The notes beneath the pieces were generated by a model, which saw only the letters and a list, made by a program, of their open reading frames with translations, made no database searches and was not told the origin of the DNA. Positions 1-8,279 of a stretch of DNA of 64,000 nucleotides are shown here, piece by piece. The stretch comes from UBA10677 sp045532295. Its GTDB lineage: Bacteria; Bacillota; Clostridia; Christensenellales; Pumilibacteraceae. The stretch's first letter is position 1, and each line of letters opens with the position of its first letter. The DNA is taken from positions 186,001 through 250,000 of the forward strand of contig JAZSFP010000007.1 of NCBI GenBank assembly GCA_045532295.1, written 5' to 3'. The translations under genes were made by a program, and so were the position numbers.

Positions 1-1
1 T

Positions 2-871
2 AAAACATTAGTTCGAGTTAATCCTGGAATTGACGCGCATACTCACCGTTTTATCCAAACAACGAGAGTAGATAGTAAGTTCGGTTTTTCTATTGCGGAC
101 GGTTCGGCGCTTGAGGCAATTAAAAGACTTGACGCGCTTGAAAATATTGAGTTCGTTGGAGTTCATTGCCATATAGGTTCGCAAATTTTTGAACTTAAGC
201 CTTTTGAACTTGCCGTAGAGAAAATGACTGATTTTATCGCGCATCTTAACGATAACGGTATAGAAGTAAAAGAACTCAATCTCGGTGGTGGGTACGGCGT
301 TCACTACACGGACGAGGACAAGCCCCTAAAACCTGAAGTTTATGTTGAAAGCATCGTAAACAAACTTTTAGAGTGCGTAAGTGAAAAGAATATTATTAAA
401 CCCCGTCTTATTCTTGAACCGGGCCGTTCAATCGTTGCCGAGGCTGGTATTACTCTTTACACGGTAGGCTCGGTAAAAGAAATCAAGGATATTAAAAAGT
501 ACGTTAGCGTAGATGGTGGTATGTTTGATAATCCTCGATATGCGCTTTATGAGGCAAAATACGAGGCATCGCTTGTAAATAGAATGCTCGAAGAGGCTAC
601 GGAAACAGTCACCGTTGCGGGGAAATGTTGTGAAAGTGGCGACGTTCTTGTGGTTGATGCTCTTCTTCCGCCCGCTTGCCCTGGTGATATCTTAGCGGTA
701 TTTACTACTGGTGCGTATAATTATTCAATGGCAAGCAACTATAATCGTAACGTAGTTCCTCCCGTGGTGCTCGTTAAGGACGGTAAATCTGATTATATCG
801 TTCGTCCCCAAACGGTGGAAGACGTTATGGCTCGTGATACTTATCCCTCTTGGGAAATAAACAAAAAATAA
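2..871 (+). CDS. lysA: Diaminopimelate decarboxylase (5' end outside window)
   Basis: PLP-dependent fold III decarboxylase that converts meso-diaminopimelate to lysine, the last step of lysine synthesis. The frame is open from base 2, so the N-terminus, including the PLP lysine, lies beyond the left edge; 289 residues are visible. Family motifs in order are HIGSQ, the phosphate-binding GGGYG, EPGRS, and CESGD with the active-site cysteine contributed across the dimer, then YNYSMASNYN near the C-terminus. It is followed after 10 bases by the M50 protease gene, which has its own AACGGAGAAAA ribosome site. Family assignment is secure. Confidence 0.95.
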   Translation, partial: KTLVRVNPGIDAHTHRFIQTTRVDSKFGFSIADGSALEAIKRLDALENIEFVGVHCHIGSQIFELKPFELAVEKMTDFIAHLNDNGIEVKELNLGGGYGVHYTDEDKPLKPEVYVESIVNKLLECVSEKNIIKPRLILEPGRSIVAEAGITLYTVGSVKEIKDIKKYVSVDGGMFDNPRYALYEAKYEASLVNRMLEEATETVTVAGKCCESGDVLVVDALLPPACPGDILAVFTTGAYNYSMASNYNRNVVPPVVLVKDGKSDYIVRPQTVEDVMARDTYPSWEINKK

Positions 872-881
872 CGGAGAAAAT

Positions 882-1574
882 ATGTTCGGATACAGTTCGA
901 TATTTGAATTTTTAGTGGCGGCGCTCGCTATACTCCTTGCGATAGTGCTTCACGAACTTGCGCACGGTTACGTCGCGCTTTGGAACGGAGACGCTACCGC
1001 CAAGGTGAACGGAAGGCTTACGCTTAATCCCGTTGCTCACTTTGACCCTCTTGGAATAGTGATGCTACTCATTGCGCGTATCGGTTTTGCTCGCCCTATA
1101 CCTATCAATCCAAACAACTTCTATCATCGTAAGCGCGGATTGTTCTTGGTTGCTATTTCTGGAGTAGCACTCAATATAATTATGGCGTTTTTAGCAGTAC
1201 CTTTAATGCTACTTTGTCAACTTGCTTGGGTGAATTTAGCGAGTGATATGTTCTTTTCTACCTTGTTTTATTACGCGCATTTATTCTTTTCTTGGTCGAT
1301 TGTAATCAATATCAATCTTGCGCTTTTTAATCTTATACCCGTTCACCCACTTGACGGCTATAACATAATCGAAAGTTTTATGCGCGCGTCCAACGGATTT
1401 ATTCGTTTTATGAGAGCATACGGTCAGTATATTTTGATTGCGCTTATCGGCATAGGACTTATTGTTGACACGATGGGAATGCCGTATTATTTTGATATTT
1501 TAGGGTTATACATAAACACGGTTAGAAACATCATTATTGATGGATTTTTGGCGTTTTGGGGGCTTATATTTTAA
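882..1574 (+). CDS. Site-2 protease family protein (peptidase M50)
   Basis: A 230-residue polytopic membrane protein with the zinc metalloprotease signature HELAH at residues 24-28 in the first membrane segment. The second signature, HPLDGY, lies at 155-160 and supplies the third metal ligand (Asp158). This is the compact, PDZ-free type of intramembrane protease (YwhC-like) common in Firmicutes. The substrate cannot be told from sequence. It overlaps the scpA start codon by one base (TAATG), so the two genes are probably translationally coupled, and the cluster protease-scpA-scpB is compatible with one operon. Confidence 0.88.
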   Translation: MFGYSSIFEFLVAALAILLAIVLHELAHGYVALWNGDATAKVNGRLTLNPVAHFDPLGIVMLLIARIGFARPIPINPNNFYHRKRGLFLVAISGVALNIIMAFLAVPLMLLCQLAWVNLASDMFFSTLFYYAHLFFSWSIVININLALFNLIPVHPLDGYNIIESFMRASNGFIRFMRAYGQYILIALIGIGLIVDTMGMPYYFDILGLYINTVRNIIIDGFLAFWGLIF

Positions 1575-2377
1575 TGGAAGATAACGTAAGAAATGAAGAA
1601 ATACAGCGATATATAGCCTCACTTGAAGATAAAGACGTTTACAATCCCGATAGTTACGAGGTGCATTTGGAGAACTTTGATGGTCCTCTTGACCTTTTAT
1701 GGTTCTTAATTCGTCGTTCAAAAATTGATATAAACGAGATTTTCGTATCTGAAATTACGGAGCAGTATCTTGCAAGTATGTCGCAAATTGAAACGCTCGA
1801 CCTTGAGCGTGCGTCGGAGTTCGTTGAAGTTGCCGCGTGCCTTATAGAGATTAAATCTAAAGCGCTCCTTCCTCGTCCGCCCGTTGTGGAAGACCCTGAA
1901 GACGATCCGGAAAGAACGCTTATTAGAAGACTTGAAGAGTATCGTCTTTTTAAAGAGGCGAGTACTAAAATTAAGGAAATCGAGACTACTGGTTTCCATT
2001 ATCGTAATCCTGATTCAAGCGTGGGAAAGCCAAGACTTGTGCTTGGTGATATGACTATGGACGGACTTTTGTCGGCGCTTAAGAAAATGTTCTTGAAACT
2101 TGAGATTAAGGCTCAAGACAATCAACAACGAAATATCGTTCGCGACCGCTTTACTGTAGCAGAAAAAATTGCGCAAATTCGCGAATATTACGCGGAGGCG
2201 GAAGAAATTAAATTTACGGATTTGTTTGATGACGACTACAATAAAAGTGAGATAATTACTACTTTCCAAGCAATGCTTGAACTTCTTAAGGACGGATTTT
2301 TCAAAGCAGAGCAAAAGGAAGTATTTGGTGAAATCAATTTACGAATTACAAGAAGAGAGGCTGAAAATAATGATTGA
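1574..2377 (+). CDS. scpA: Segregation and condensation protein A
   Basis: Kleisin subunit of the Smc-ScpAB condensin that compacts and separates chromosomes. The N-terminal Smc-binding block is visible as VHLENFDGPLDLLWFLI, followed by an acidic middle and a C-terminal winged-helix region; 267 residues is normal for the family. I chose the ATG at 1574, which overlaps the preceding stop, over an in-frame TTG at 1556. A G-rich stretch at 1558-1562 sits at suitable distance for the ATG, and the extra residues (MGAYIL) have no support. The gene overlaps scpB by 8 bases. Confidence 0.93.
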   Translation: MEDNVRNEEIQRYIASLEDKDVYNPDSYEVHLENFDGPLDLLWFLIRRSKIDINEIFVSEITEQYLASMSQIETLDLERASEFVEVAACLIEIKSKALLPRPPVVEDPEDDPERTLIRRLEEYRLFKEASTKIKEIETTGFHYRNPDSSVGKPRLVLGDMTMDGLLSALKKMFLKLEIKAQDNQQRNIVRDRFTVAEKIAQIREYYAEAEEIKFTDLFDDDYNKSEIITTFQAMLELLKDGFFKAEQKEVFGEINLRITRREAENND

Positions 2378-3077
2378 TATTAGTATGCTTGACGAAATGC
2401 TTGAATCTATACTGTTCGTTTCTGGAAACGGACTTAAAGTTTCTGATATTGCTGAACTTTTAGAAGTTAAGACCGCTGAGGTTAACGCATCAGTGAAAAG
2501 ACTTAAAGAAAAGTATAGTAATAAATGCGGTATCCATCTTTTATCGTATAACGGAAAAATTCAGTTCGCATCTAACCCCGCAAATAGTGACGTGGTTGCT
2601 TGCGTACTTAATCCTATTCGTGAGCGTGATCTATCTAACGCTGCGCTTGAAACGATTGCAATCATTGCGTATCGTCAACCAGTTACAAGACTTGATATTG
2701 AACAAATACGCGGAGTAAATAGTGAATATACAGTTCAAATGTTGCTCAAAAATAATCTTATTGAGGTTGTGGGAAGAAAAGATTCGCCCGGAAAACCCTT
2801 GCTTTTTGGAACTACTGACGAATTTTTAAAGCGTTTTCAACTTGAAGATATATCCGATCTTCCCGACTACGACACTCTTCTTGAGTCTATTAAGGTTATC
2901 GCAGGTGGAGTGGAGAGTAAGAGCATTTATAACGAGTTTGAAATTCCTGATGAAGAGAGCGCTGAGATTGCGTCGACAGTAAGCGAAGAGGAAGACGTTG
3001 AACTGCCAGAGGAAGAACTTCCCGATTTCCTTAAGGACGAGACGGATTTAGTGAAAGTTAGCGCAGATAATGAATAA
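2370..3077 (+). CDS. scpB: Segregation and condensation protein B
   Basis: Winged-helix partner of ScpA in the Smc-ScpAB complex. Residues 10-170 show the paired winged-helix region, including the family hallmark ALETIAIIAYRQPVTR. The last ~45 residues are acidic (many Glu/Asp) and probably disordered. The start is the ATG at 2370, which follows AGAGAGG and overlaps the scpA stop. A longer open frame upstream would lie inside scpA. A strong hairpin 6 bases after the stop ends the operon. Confidence 0.94.
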   Translation: MIDISMLDEMLESILFVSGNGLKVSDIAELLEVKTAEVNASVKRLKEKYSNKCGIHLLSYNGKIQFASNPANSDVVACVLNPIRERDLSNAALETIAIIAYRQPVTRLDIEQIRGVNSEYTVQMLLKNNLIEVVGRKDSPGKPLLFGTTDEFLKRFQLEDISDLPDYDTLLESIKVIAGGVESKSIYNEFEIPDEESAEIASTVSEEEDVELPEEELPDFLKDETDLVKVSADNE

Positions 3078-3082
3078 AAATT

Positions 3083-3119
3083 TATGCCCGTAAAACACTA
3101 ATAGAGTGGTTACGGGCAT
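3083..3119 (+). terminator. Intrinsic terminator hairpin after scpB, overlapping the next gene's start
   Basis: A perfect 10-bp outer stem (ATGCCCGTAA with TTACGGGCAT) encloses an inner CACT/AGTG pairing and is followed by a T-rich run. The right arm and the inner AGTG contain the GTG candidate start (3106) of the DUF2953 gene, so the hairpin may also limit translation of read-through RNA. Confidence 0.8.
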
Positions 3120-3687
3120 TTGTATTGTTATATTAATTTTAAGTCTTATGCAGTTTAACTTCGTTATTCGCATTGATAGTGGTATTGACGCGCTTAATAA
3201 CGAGGGGTATTTTCGCATAAGACTTTTTTATTTTACTTTAATCGTAGGCAGAGTCTACTTCAAGCCATCCGTACGATACGGCTCGTTCGTGCTTGAGTGG
3301 AACAATAAGAGCAGTGAACTGCACTTAAATAACGATGTTAACGATAAACAATCTGTTACGAGTATTTTTGCCTCGTCTTTTTTTTCTGCAGTAATAATAA
3401 GCAAACTTGCCACTGAGGTAAGGATTGGAAAAAGAGACGACGCGCTATTTACTATGATAGCGCTTCAAAGCGCAAGAATAGGAATAAGCGCCATGCTCAG
3501 CGTGTTAAAAACGCGAAGAAATGTTGAGATTTACGATAGATTTATTGCAAGATATAACAACGATGAATTAAAGATTGCGTTTAGCGGGATAATAGAGTTA
3601 AATTTTGCAGATATTATAGTTAATGCGATTAAGAAGTTAATTCAAAATTCGCAAAAAGGAGGAAAAGTAGTTGATAATAGAGCATAA
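3106..3687 (+). CDS. DUF2953-type membrane-associated protein
   Basis: A 193-residue protein (if GTG at 3106 is used) with an N-terminal hydrophobic segment at about residues 4-20 followed by a soluble region rich in basic and aromatic residues. The layout and its place directly before gerW match the YtfI/DUF2953 proteins that neighbour ytfJ in spore-forming Firmicutes; the role is not known. The start is uncertain: GTG 3106 lies inside a terminator stem and lacks a ribosome site, while ATG 3148 would cut away most of the hydrophobic segment. The stop overlaps the gerW start by 17 bases. Confidence 0.7.
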   Translation: MVTGICIVILILSLMQFNFVIRIDSGIDALNNEGYFRIRLFYFTLIVGRVYFKPSVRYGSFVLEWNNKSSELHLNNDVNDKQSVTSIFASSFFSAVIISKLATEVRIGKRDDALFTMIALQSARIGISAMLSVLKTRRNVEIYDRFIARYNNDELKIAFSGIIELNFADIIVNAIKKLIQNSQKGGKVVDNRA

Positions 3688-4054
3688 TGAGCACCCCATT
3701 GAAAGAATTATGGACAATGCGTTTACACGAATTAAGGGACTGGTAAGCGCTGATACGATTATAGGAAATCCAGTAAAAACTGAGGACGGCGCAAGTATTA
3801 TTCCCGTAAGCAGAGTTACTATGGGATTTTTGACGGGAGGGGGAGAATATTCTGATTTAACGAGAGAAAGTAATTCCGAGTATCCCTTTGCTGGTGGCAG
3901 TGGCGCAGGCGTATCCGTTTCTCCCGTGGGCTTTTTGGTGAGTGATGGGAAAAGTGTTAAACTCGTAGGCGTTGACGATAAATCGCTTTACGATAAACTT
4001 CTCAATGTTATTCCTGATGTTATCGGGGCTTTTACTTGTAAAAAAGATGAGTAA
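3671..4054 (+). CDS. gerW: GerW/YtfJ family sporulation protein
   Basis: A 127-residue protein of the YtfJ (GerW) family, found in spore formers and needed for normal germination in Bacillus. Visible signatures are the glycine-rich GFLTGGGEYSD and the FAGGSGAGVSVSPVGFLV block. The start is TTG 3671, fixed by an excellent ribosome site (AAAGGAGGA, 3657-3665) ending a few bases upstream. It overlaps both its neighbours, so DUF2953-gerW-carboxypeptidase look co-translated. Its presence suggests that the organism descends from, or still is, a spore former. Confidence 0.9.
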   Translation: MIIEHNEHPIERIMDNAFTRIKGLVSADTIIGNPVKTEDGASIIPVSRVTMGFLTGGGEYSDLTRESNSEYPFAGGSGAGVSVSPVGFLVSDGKSVKLVGVDDKSLYDKLLNVIPDVIGAFTCKKDE

Positions 4055-5186
4055 AATTTTGAGGAAAATATTAGTATTATCGTTTGTTTTCCTGCTCGGA
4101 ATTTTTGTGGTAAGCGGGTTTACAATTAAAAAAGCAAACGCAAGTACTTCGGCTGAGTGTATGATTGTAATAGAGCGGTCGAGCGGTAGAGTTCTTGACG
4201 AAAAAAACGCTGATAAAAAACGACCTATGGCAAGTACGACTAAGATAGCAACTGCAATTACGGTTTTGGAGAATTGCGAAGACATTGATAAAAAAGTTAA
4301 AGTCCCTAAAGAGGCGGTTGGCGTTGAGGGTTCGTCCATTTATTTAGAGGAAGGCGAGGAACTTTCAATTAGGGATTTGTTGTACGGACTTATGCTTCAA
4401 TCTGGTAATGATTGCGCCGTTGCTTTGGCAGTCTTGACAAGTGGAAATGTTACGAATTTTGCTATACGGATGAATAAAATCGCGACAAAAGTAGGCGCAG
4501 TCAATACGAATTTTACTAATCCTCACGGGCTTCACGACGATAATCATTATACTACTGCGCGTGACCTTGCACTTATTACTGCTTACGCTATGAGTAATCC
4601 CGTTTTTCGAGAAATAGTTTCCACGAAACGCTATGAAATGCCGTGGGCTAATCGTGATTATAAACGAGTTGTCGTAAATAAAAACAAGATATTGTCAACT
4701 TACGAAGGTGGTAACGGAGTAAAGACCGGTTATACTAAAAAAGCGGGTAGGTGTTTGGTTGCCTCTTCTAAGCGAAACGGAATGGAAGTTGTAGCGGTAG
4801 TGCTTAACTGCTCGCCTATGTTTGAGGATTGTCGAAGTCTTATGGATAAGGCGCATTTAAATTACAATTTAGTTGATTTGTCTTTAAAAATTCCCAAGCA
4901 AGAAATGAAAGTAAACAACGGCAAAGAGAAAAGCGTAGAACTTAAAATTAAAGACGAACCATTGCTCTATCCATTGACTTTAGAAGAGCAAAAAACGGTT
5001 AAGTATGAAGTTTTAGATATAACTGATGGTAGCGCGCCCGTAAAAAAAGGCCAAGAAAATGGAAAAATTCGAATAACCCTTGAAAATCATTTGCTTTTTG
5101 AACGAAAATTTTATACTATAAAAGAGGTGGACTGTTTATCGCTTGTCGATTATATGGGCGAGATTGTGGATAAATGGTGTGGCTAA
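4047..5186 (+). CDS. D-alanyl-D-alanine carboxypeptidase (peptidase S11, DacF-like)
   Basis: Penicillin-binding serine peptidase that trims the terminal D-Ala of peptidoglycan stem peptides outside the cell. It has a signal peptide (positive MSKILRK then a hydrophobic stretch, residues 1-30), the catalytic STTK at 63-66, SGN at 119-121 and KTG at 226-228, then a C-terminal beta domain. The length of 379 aa suits the family. The ATG at 4047 is preferred because it begins at the signal peptide and overlaps the gerW stop. Proximity to gerW suggests a sporulation role (DacF-like), but a vegetative role is equally possible. Confidence 0.93.
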   Translation: MSKILRKILVLSFVFLLGIFVVSGFTIKKANASTSAECMIVIERSSGRVLDEKNADKKRPMASTTKIATAITVLENCEDIDKKVKVPKEAVGVEGSSIYLEEGEELSIRDLLYGLMLQSGNDCAVALAVLTSGNVTNFAIRMNKIATKVGAVNTNFTNPHGLHDDNHYTTARDLALITAYAMSNPVFREIVSTKRYEMPWANRDYKRVVVNKNKILSTYEGGNGVKTGYTKKAGRCLVASSKRNGMEVVAVVLNCSPMFEDCRSLMDKAHLNYNLVDLSLKIPKQEMKVNNGKEKSVELKIKDEPLLYPLTLEEQKTVKYEVLDITDGSAPVKKGQENGKIRITLENHLLFERKFYTIKEVDCLSLVDYMGEIVDKWCG

Positions 5187-5207
5187 ATAATCTCTAAGGA
5201 TAAGAAA

Positions 5208-5921
5208 ATGCGCATTAACAAGTTTTTAGCAGAGTGTGGAATAGCGAGTAGAAGGAACTGTGAAACCTTAGTTTTAGAGGGAAGGGTTAAAGTTAACAAT
5301 AGGAAGATTGTTAAACTTGCAACTGAGGTTGACCCTGAGGTTGATTTGGTTAGCGTTGATGATAAGCCTGTTAAACCTATCGGTAAGCATCTTTATATTA
5401 TGCTCAACAAACCAAAGGGATACGTATGTACTACTTCGGACGAGAGAGGCAGAAAGACTGTAATGGACTTTTTGGACGGCAAATATCCCGGTAAACGCAT
5501 ATTCCCTATCGGCAGACTTGACTACGATACTGAAGGACTTTTGTTACTTACCACTGATGGCGACCTTGCAAACAGGCTTATGCATCCGAGAAACGAAATT
5601 TCTAAAACCTACGTTGCGAAAATTGAAGGTGAAATTTCTGAGGCGGAACTTAACAAACTTCGTAACGGCGTAGAACTTGACGGAGTTAAGACGAAGAAGT
5701 GCAAGGTTAAACTTTTGGGATTTGATGAGAATATTTCAAGAATTGAAGTCGTAATCACTGAGGGTAGAAATCGTCAGGTAAGAAGGATGTTCGAAAGCAT
5801 AAATCGTGACGTAATCTTTTTAAAGAGGACTGCAGTAGGCGAGATTAAACTTGGCGGACTATTTAGAGGTAATTATCGCGAACTCAAGGAAAAAGAGAGC
5901 GATTACCTTAAAAGACTGTAA
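5208..5921 (+). CDS. rluB: Pseudouridine synthase (RluB/RsuA family)
   Basis: Modifies a uridine in ribosomal RNA. An N-terminal S4 RNA-binding domain (MRINKFLAECGIASRR) leads into the catalytic domain with the family motif GRLDYDTEGLLLLT, where the Asp is the catalytic residue, and the late NRQVRRMF motif. 237 aa is typical. The ribosome site is AAGGA before ATG 5208. RluB versus RluE/RsuA cannot be fully separated by eye; RluB is most likely from the gene context after a carboxypeptidase. Confidence 0.9.
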   Translation: MRINKFLAECGIASRRNCETLVLEGRVKVNNRKIVKLATEVDPEVDLVSVDDKPVKPIGKHLYIMLNKPKGYVCTTSDERGRKTVMDFLDGKYPGKRIFPIGRLDYDTEGLLLLTTDGDLANRLMHPRNEISKTYVAKIEGEISEAELNKLRNGVELDGVKTKKCKVKLLGFDENISRIEVVITEGRNRQVRRMFESINRDVIFLKRTAVGEIKLGGLFRGNYRELKEKESDYLKRL

Positions 5922-5942
5922 TTTACTGTCTTGCGAGAATAT

Positions 5943-5978
5943 AAGCGCGCGCTTAAATAACACAGGCGGGCGCTTTTT
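5943..5978 (+). terminator. Intrinsic terminator after rluB
   Basis: GC-rich stem AAGCGCGCGC / GCGGGCGCTT (one mismatch) with an A-rich loop and a T6 tail. Confidence 0.88.
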
Positions 5979-6020
5979 TAATTTTTTAAAAATTATTTTG
6001 TCGTAAGAGGGCAAATTTGC

Positions 6021-6049
6021 TTGTAATTTATTTCAATAAGGTTTATAAT
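6021..6049 (+). promoter_or_regulatory. Promoter of the decarboxylase operon
   Basis: TTGTAA, 17-base spacer, TATAAT: a good housekeeping (SigA-type) promoter 58 bases before the first gene of the operon. Confidence 0.8.
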
Positions 6050-6054
6050 GTTAT

Positions 6055-6085
6055 CGTGGGAAATTTGGAATTTACCATTTCCACG
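6055..6085 (+). promoter_or_regulatory. 5' leader hairpin of the decarboxylase operon
   Basis: CGTGGGAAAT pairs with ATTTCCACG (one bulged G). The hairpin begins at about the expected transcription start, so it probably caps the mRNA and could stabilise it. The ribosome site (ATGGAGG) lies outside the stem. Confidence 0.5.
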
Positions 6086-6106
6086 AATATTTATGGAGGC
6101 TAATAT

Positions 6107-7483
6107 ATGAAGAGTGTTAAGGAACTTAACAAGTGCGCGGACAAGACTAACGCCGGCGTTATGAAAACCGTATCGGCTATAATTGACGCGCAGTCCTTCG
6201 TCGAAACGGACAAGTTTATTCGTTCTGCTACTTCGCTTGGCGACGCTGTTGGCGAAGGTGTAGTAACTGGACTTGCTGACGTTAACGGCGAACAGGTAAG
6301 CATCGTTGCTATCAACGGCGAGGTGCTTAAGGGCGGTATCGGAAAAGCAAACGCAAAGAAGATTGCTAAATGTGTGAACAACGCGGTAAAGGTTTCTACC
6401 CCTGTAATTGCAATCGTTGACACAATGGGCGCGCGTTTTTGCGAAGGTATTGAGGCTATGGAGGGTTATGGCGAAATCGTTTCCGCTTTTAGTAGTGCGA
6501 ATACGGCAGTACCTACCGTTATGGTGGTAAAAGGTAATAACCTTGGCATTCTTTCCTATCTTGCAGGAATTTGCGATATTACTATTTGCTATGATAAGAG
6601 CGTTATGGCAACTTCAAGCCCCCTTATTTTAGCCGCAGGCACGACCGAAGATACTGCAAAAATCGGTATTGCGTCCGTTATGGCTACTGAGGGTGTGAGT
6701 TCAATTACCGTTAAAAACGATAATGAGTGCGCTAATGCCATCAAGACTTATCTTTCTTTCTTCGAGGGCATCGTTGAGAGCACAGACGACGGAAACAGAG
6801 TTTGTAGAGGTCTTAAAAGAGGTGTTAAGATTGAAACTGCTATCAATCAAATTTTTGACGCAGGCTCTTTCTTTGAACTTAAAAAGGAATATGCTAAGGG
6901 CGCTGTAACCGGACTTGCTCGTCTTAACGGCGTAACGGTTGGCGTAGTTGCTCTTAACGGCAACGAGAACGATGGAAAACTTAATCCCGCTATGGTTGAA
7001 AAGATTTCCGAGTTCGTTGGTTTGTGCGGTTATTACGGTTTCCCTCTCGTAAACCTTATTGATACTAAGGGCGTTGCTAACTGCATTAAGTGTCAAGGCA
7101 AACTCATTAAGTCTATCGGTGGTTTGCTTGACCTCTATAACAACATTAACACCGCTAAGGTTACTCTCGTTATGGGTAACGCTATCGGTCTTGGTTACGT
7201 AGCGTTTGCATCTAAGAGCGTTATGGATTACGTAATCGCTTGGGAAGACGCTACTATCGGTATGCTTGACAACGTTGCAAGTGCAGAACTCGTTTATAGC
7301 GAGCAAATCGCTAAGGCAGAGAATAAGGAAAAGGCTACTGAAGAACTTGCAAAAGAGTACGCAGAGGAAAACACCGCTGCCGTTACCGTTGCAGAGAAGG
7401 GCTTTATTGATAACGTTATCGCGCCTAACTTCTCTCGTCAATACCTTATAGCAGCCGTTCAGGCTTATATTTCCAAGAGGTAA
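6107..7483 (+). CDS. Carboxyltransferase-domain protein, divergent methylmalonyl-CoA decarboxylase alpha/12S type
   Basis: A 458-residue protein with two tandem crotonase-like halves (about 45-220 and 265-440), the layout of the biotin-dependent acyl-CoA carboxyltransferase family (MmdA, transcarboxylase 12S). It is shorter than the usual ~510 aa. Signature segments are eroded: the loop that is normally G-LPGT-E-GII reads DTKGVANCIKCQGK, and the usual TRKAYGG position reads MGNAIGLGY. It is the first gene of an operon with gamma/delta, biotin carrier, beta and 5S subunits. It may carry a carboxyl group between a CoA ester and biotin, or be a structural or inactive subunit. Codon use is strongly biased, indicating high expression. 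Confidence 0.8.
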   Translation: MKSVKELNKCADKTNAGVMKTVSAIIDAQSFVETDKFIRSATSLGDAVGEGVVTGLADVNGEQVSIVAINGEVLKGGIGKANAKKIAKCVNNAVKVSTPVIAIVDTMGARFCEGIEAMEGYGEIVSAFSSANTAVPTVMVVKGNNLGILSYLAGICDITICYDKSVMATSSPLILAAGTTEDTAKIGIASVMATEGVSSITVKNDNECANAIKTYLSFFEGIVESTDDGNRVCRGLKRGVKIETAINQIFDAGSFFELKKEYAKGAVTGLARLNGVTVGVVALNGNENDGKLNPAMVEKISEFVGLCGYYGFPLVNLIDTKGVANCIKCQGKLIKSIGGLLDLYNNINTAKVTLVMGNAIGLGYVAFASKSVMDYVIAWEDATIGMLDNVASAELVYSEQIAKAENKEKATEELAKEYAEENTAAVTVAEKGFIDNVIAPNFSRQYLIAAVQAYISKR

Positions 7484-7489
7484 TAGAGT

Positions 7490-7858
7490 ATGAATATGTT
7501 TTCGTCACATTGGTTATTGGGCGATACTGATTTAAGCCAGTTTACTCAATACGGTTGGTTCGACGGAGTGCTTGTTTTTCTAATCGGTATGTGCGTAGTA
7601 ATTGCAATGCTTGCAGTACTTATTATAGTTGTGAAACTTTATTGCGCAGTCGTTAACTTGATTGGTAAAAAAGAAGAAAAAAAGCCCGAAGTTAAACCAA
7701 AAGAAGAGGTTGCGCCTATCGTTGAACCTGCGCCCGTTGTAAGTAACGACGAGGAAATCGTAGCGGTAATCAGCGCGGCAATCGCAGCCGTTTATGCAAG
7801 TCAGAACGAAAGTGGAGAAGTTCCGCCTTTCAGAGTTAAAAGCATCATTAGAAAATAA
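7490..7858 (+). CDS. Gamma/delta membrane anchor subunit of sodium-pumping decarboxylase (OadG family)
   Basis: A 122-residue protein with one transmembrane segment at about 27-55, a charged Pro/Glu/Lys linker at 60-85, and a C-terminal EIVAVISAAIAAVYAS...FRVKSIIRK tail. That tail is the typical end of OadG/MmdD subunits, which hold the soluble carboxyltransferase and biotin carrier on the membrane pump. An N-terminal ~25-residue extension precedes the membrane span. It starts 6 bases after the upstream stop, whose AGAGG doubles as ribosome site. Confidence 0.82.
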   Translation: MNMFSSHWLLGDTDLSQFTQYGWFDGVLVFLIGMCVVIAMLAVLIIVVKLYCAVVNLIGKKEEKKPEVKPKEEVAPIVEPAPVVSNDEEIVAVISAAIAAVYASQNESGEVPPFRVKSIIRK

Positions 7859-7879
7859 TTATTTTAAGGAGAAAATATA

Positions 7880-8269
7880 ATGCGTAAGTTCAATATTAAC
7901 GTTAACGGCACCGTTTATGCCGTAGAGGTAGAAGAAGTAACCGATGGCGCTCCCGTCGTAGAGGCCGTTGCTCCCGTAGTAGCAGCGCCCGTTAAAGCAG
8001 CGCCTGCTCCTGCACCCGTAGCAGCGCCTGCTCCCGCACCCAAGAAGGTAGCAACCGGTGGAGAAAAAGTAAACGCTCCTATGCCCGGAACCGTTCTTCG
8101 TCTTGCAGTTGCTGAAGGCGCTACCGTTAAAAAAGGCGATAAAATCCTCGTTCTTGAGGCTATGAAGATGGAAAACGACATCAACGCAGTATGCGACGGC
8201 GTTGTATCTTTCGCAGTGCGCGGTGGCGATAGCGTTGAAACTGGCGCGCTCCTTGCTACTATCGCATAA
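7880..8269 (+). CDS. Biotin carboxyl carrier subunit
   Basis: A 129-residue carrier with an N-terminal docking region (1-25), an Ala/Pro/Val-rich flexible linker (27-58) and a C-terminal biotinyl-lipoyl domain (63-129). The biotinylated lysine is K96 in EAMKM (93-97). It shuttles carboxyl groups between the carboxyltransferase subunits and the membrane decarboxylase. The GC-rich, repetitive linker creates a long antisense open frame that is not a gene. The ribosome site AAGGAG precedes ATG 7880. Confidence 0.95.
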   Translation: MRKFNINVNGTVYAVEVEEVTDGAPVVEAVAPVVAAPVKAAPAPAPVAAPAPAPKKVATGGEKVNAPMPGTVLRLAVAEGATVKKGDKILVLEAMKMENDINAVCDGVVSFAVRGGDSVETGALLATIA

Positions 8270-8279
8270 GGGGGCGTAA

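Noticed and set aside
1556..1573. TTG start giving six extra residues for ScpA
   Set aside because: The ATG overlapping the previous stop fits the G-rich site spacing and the family start better.
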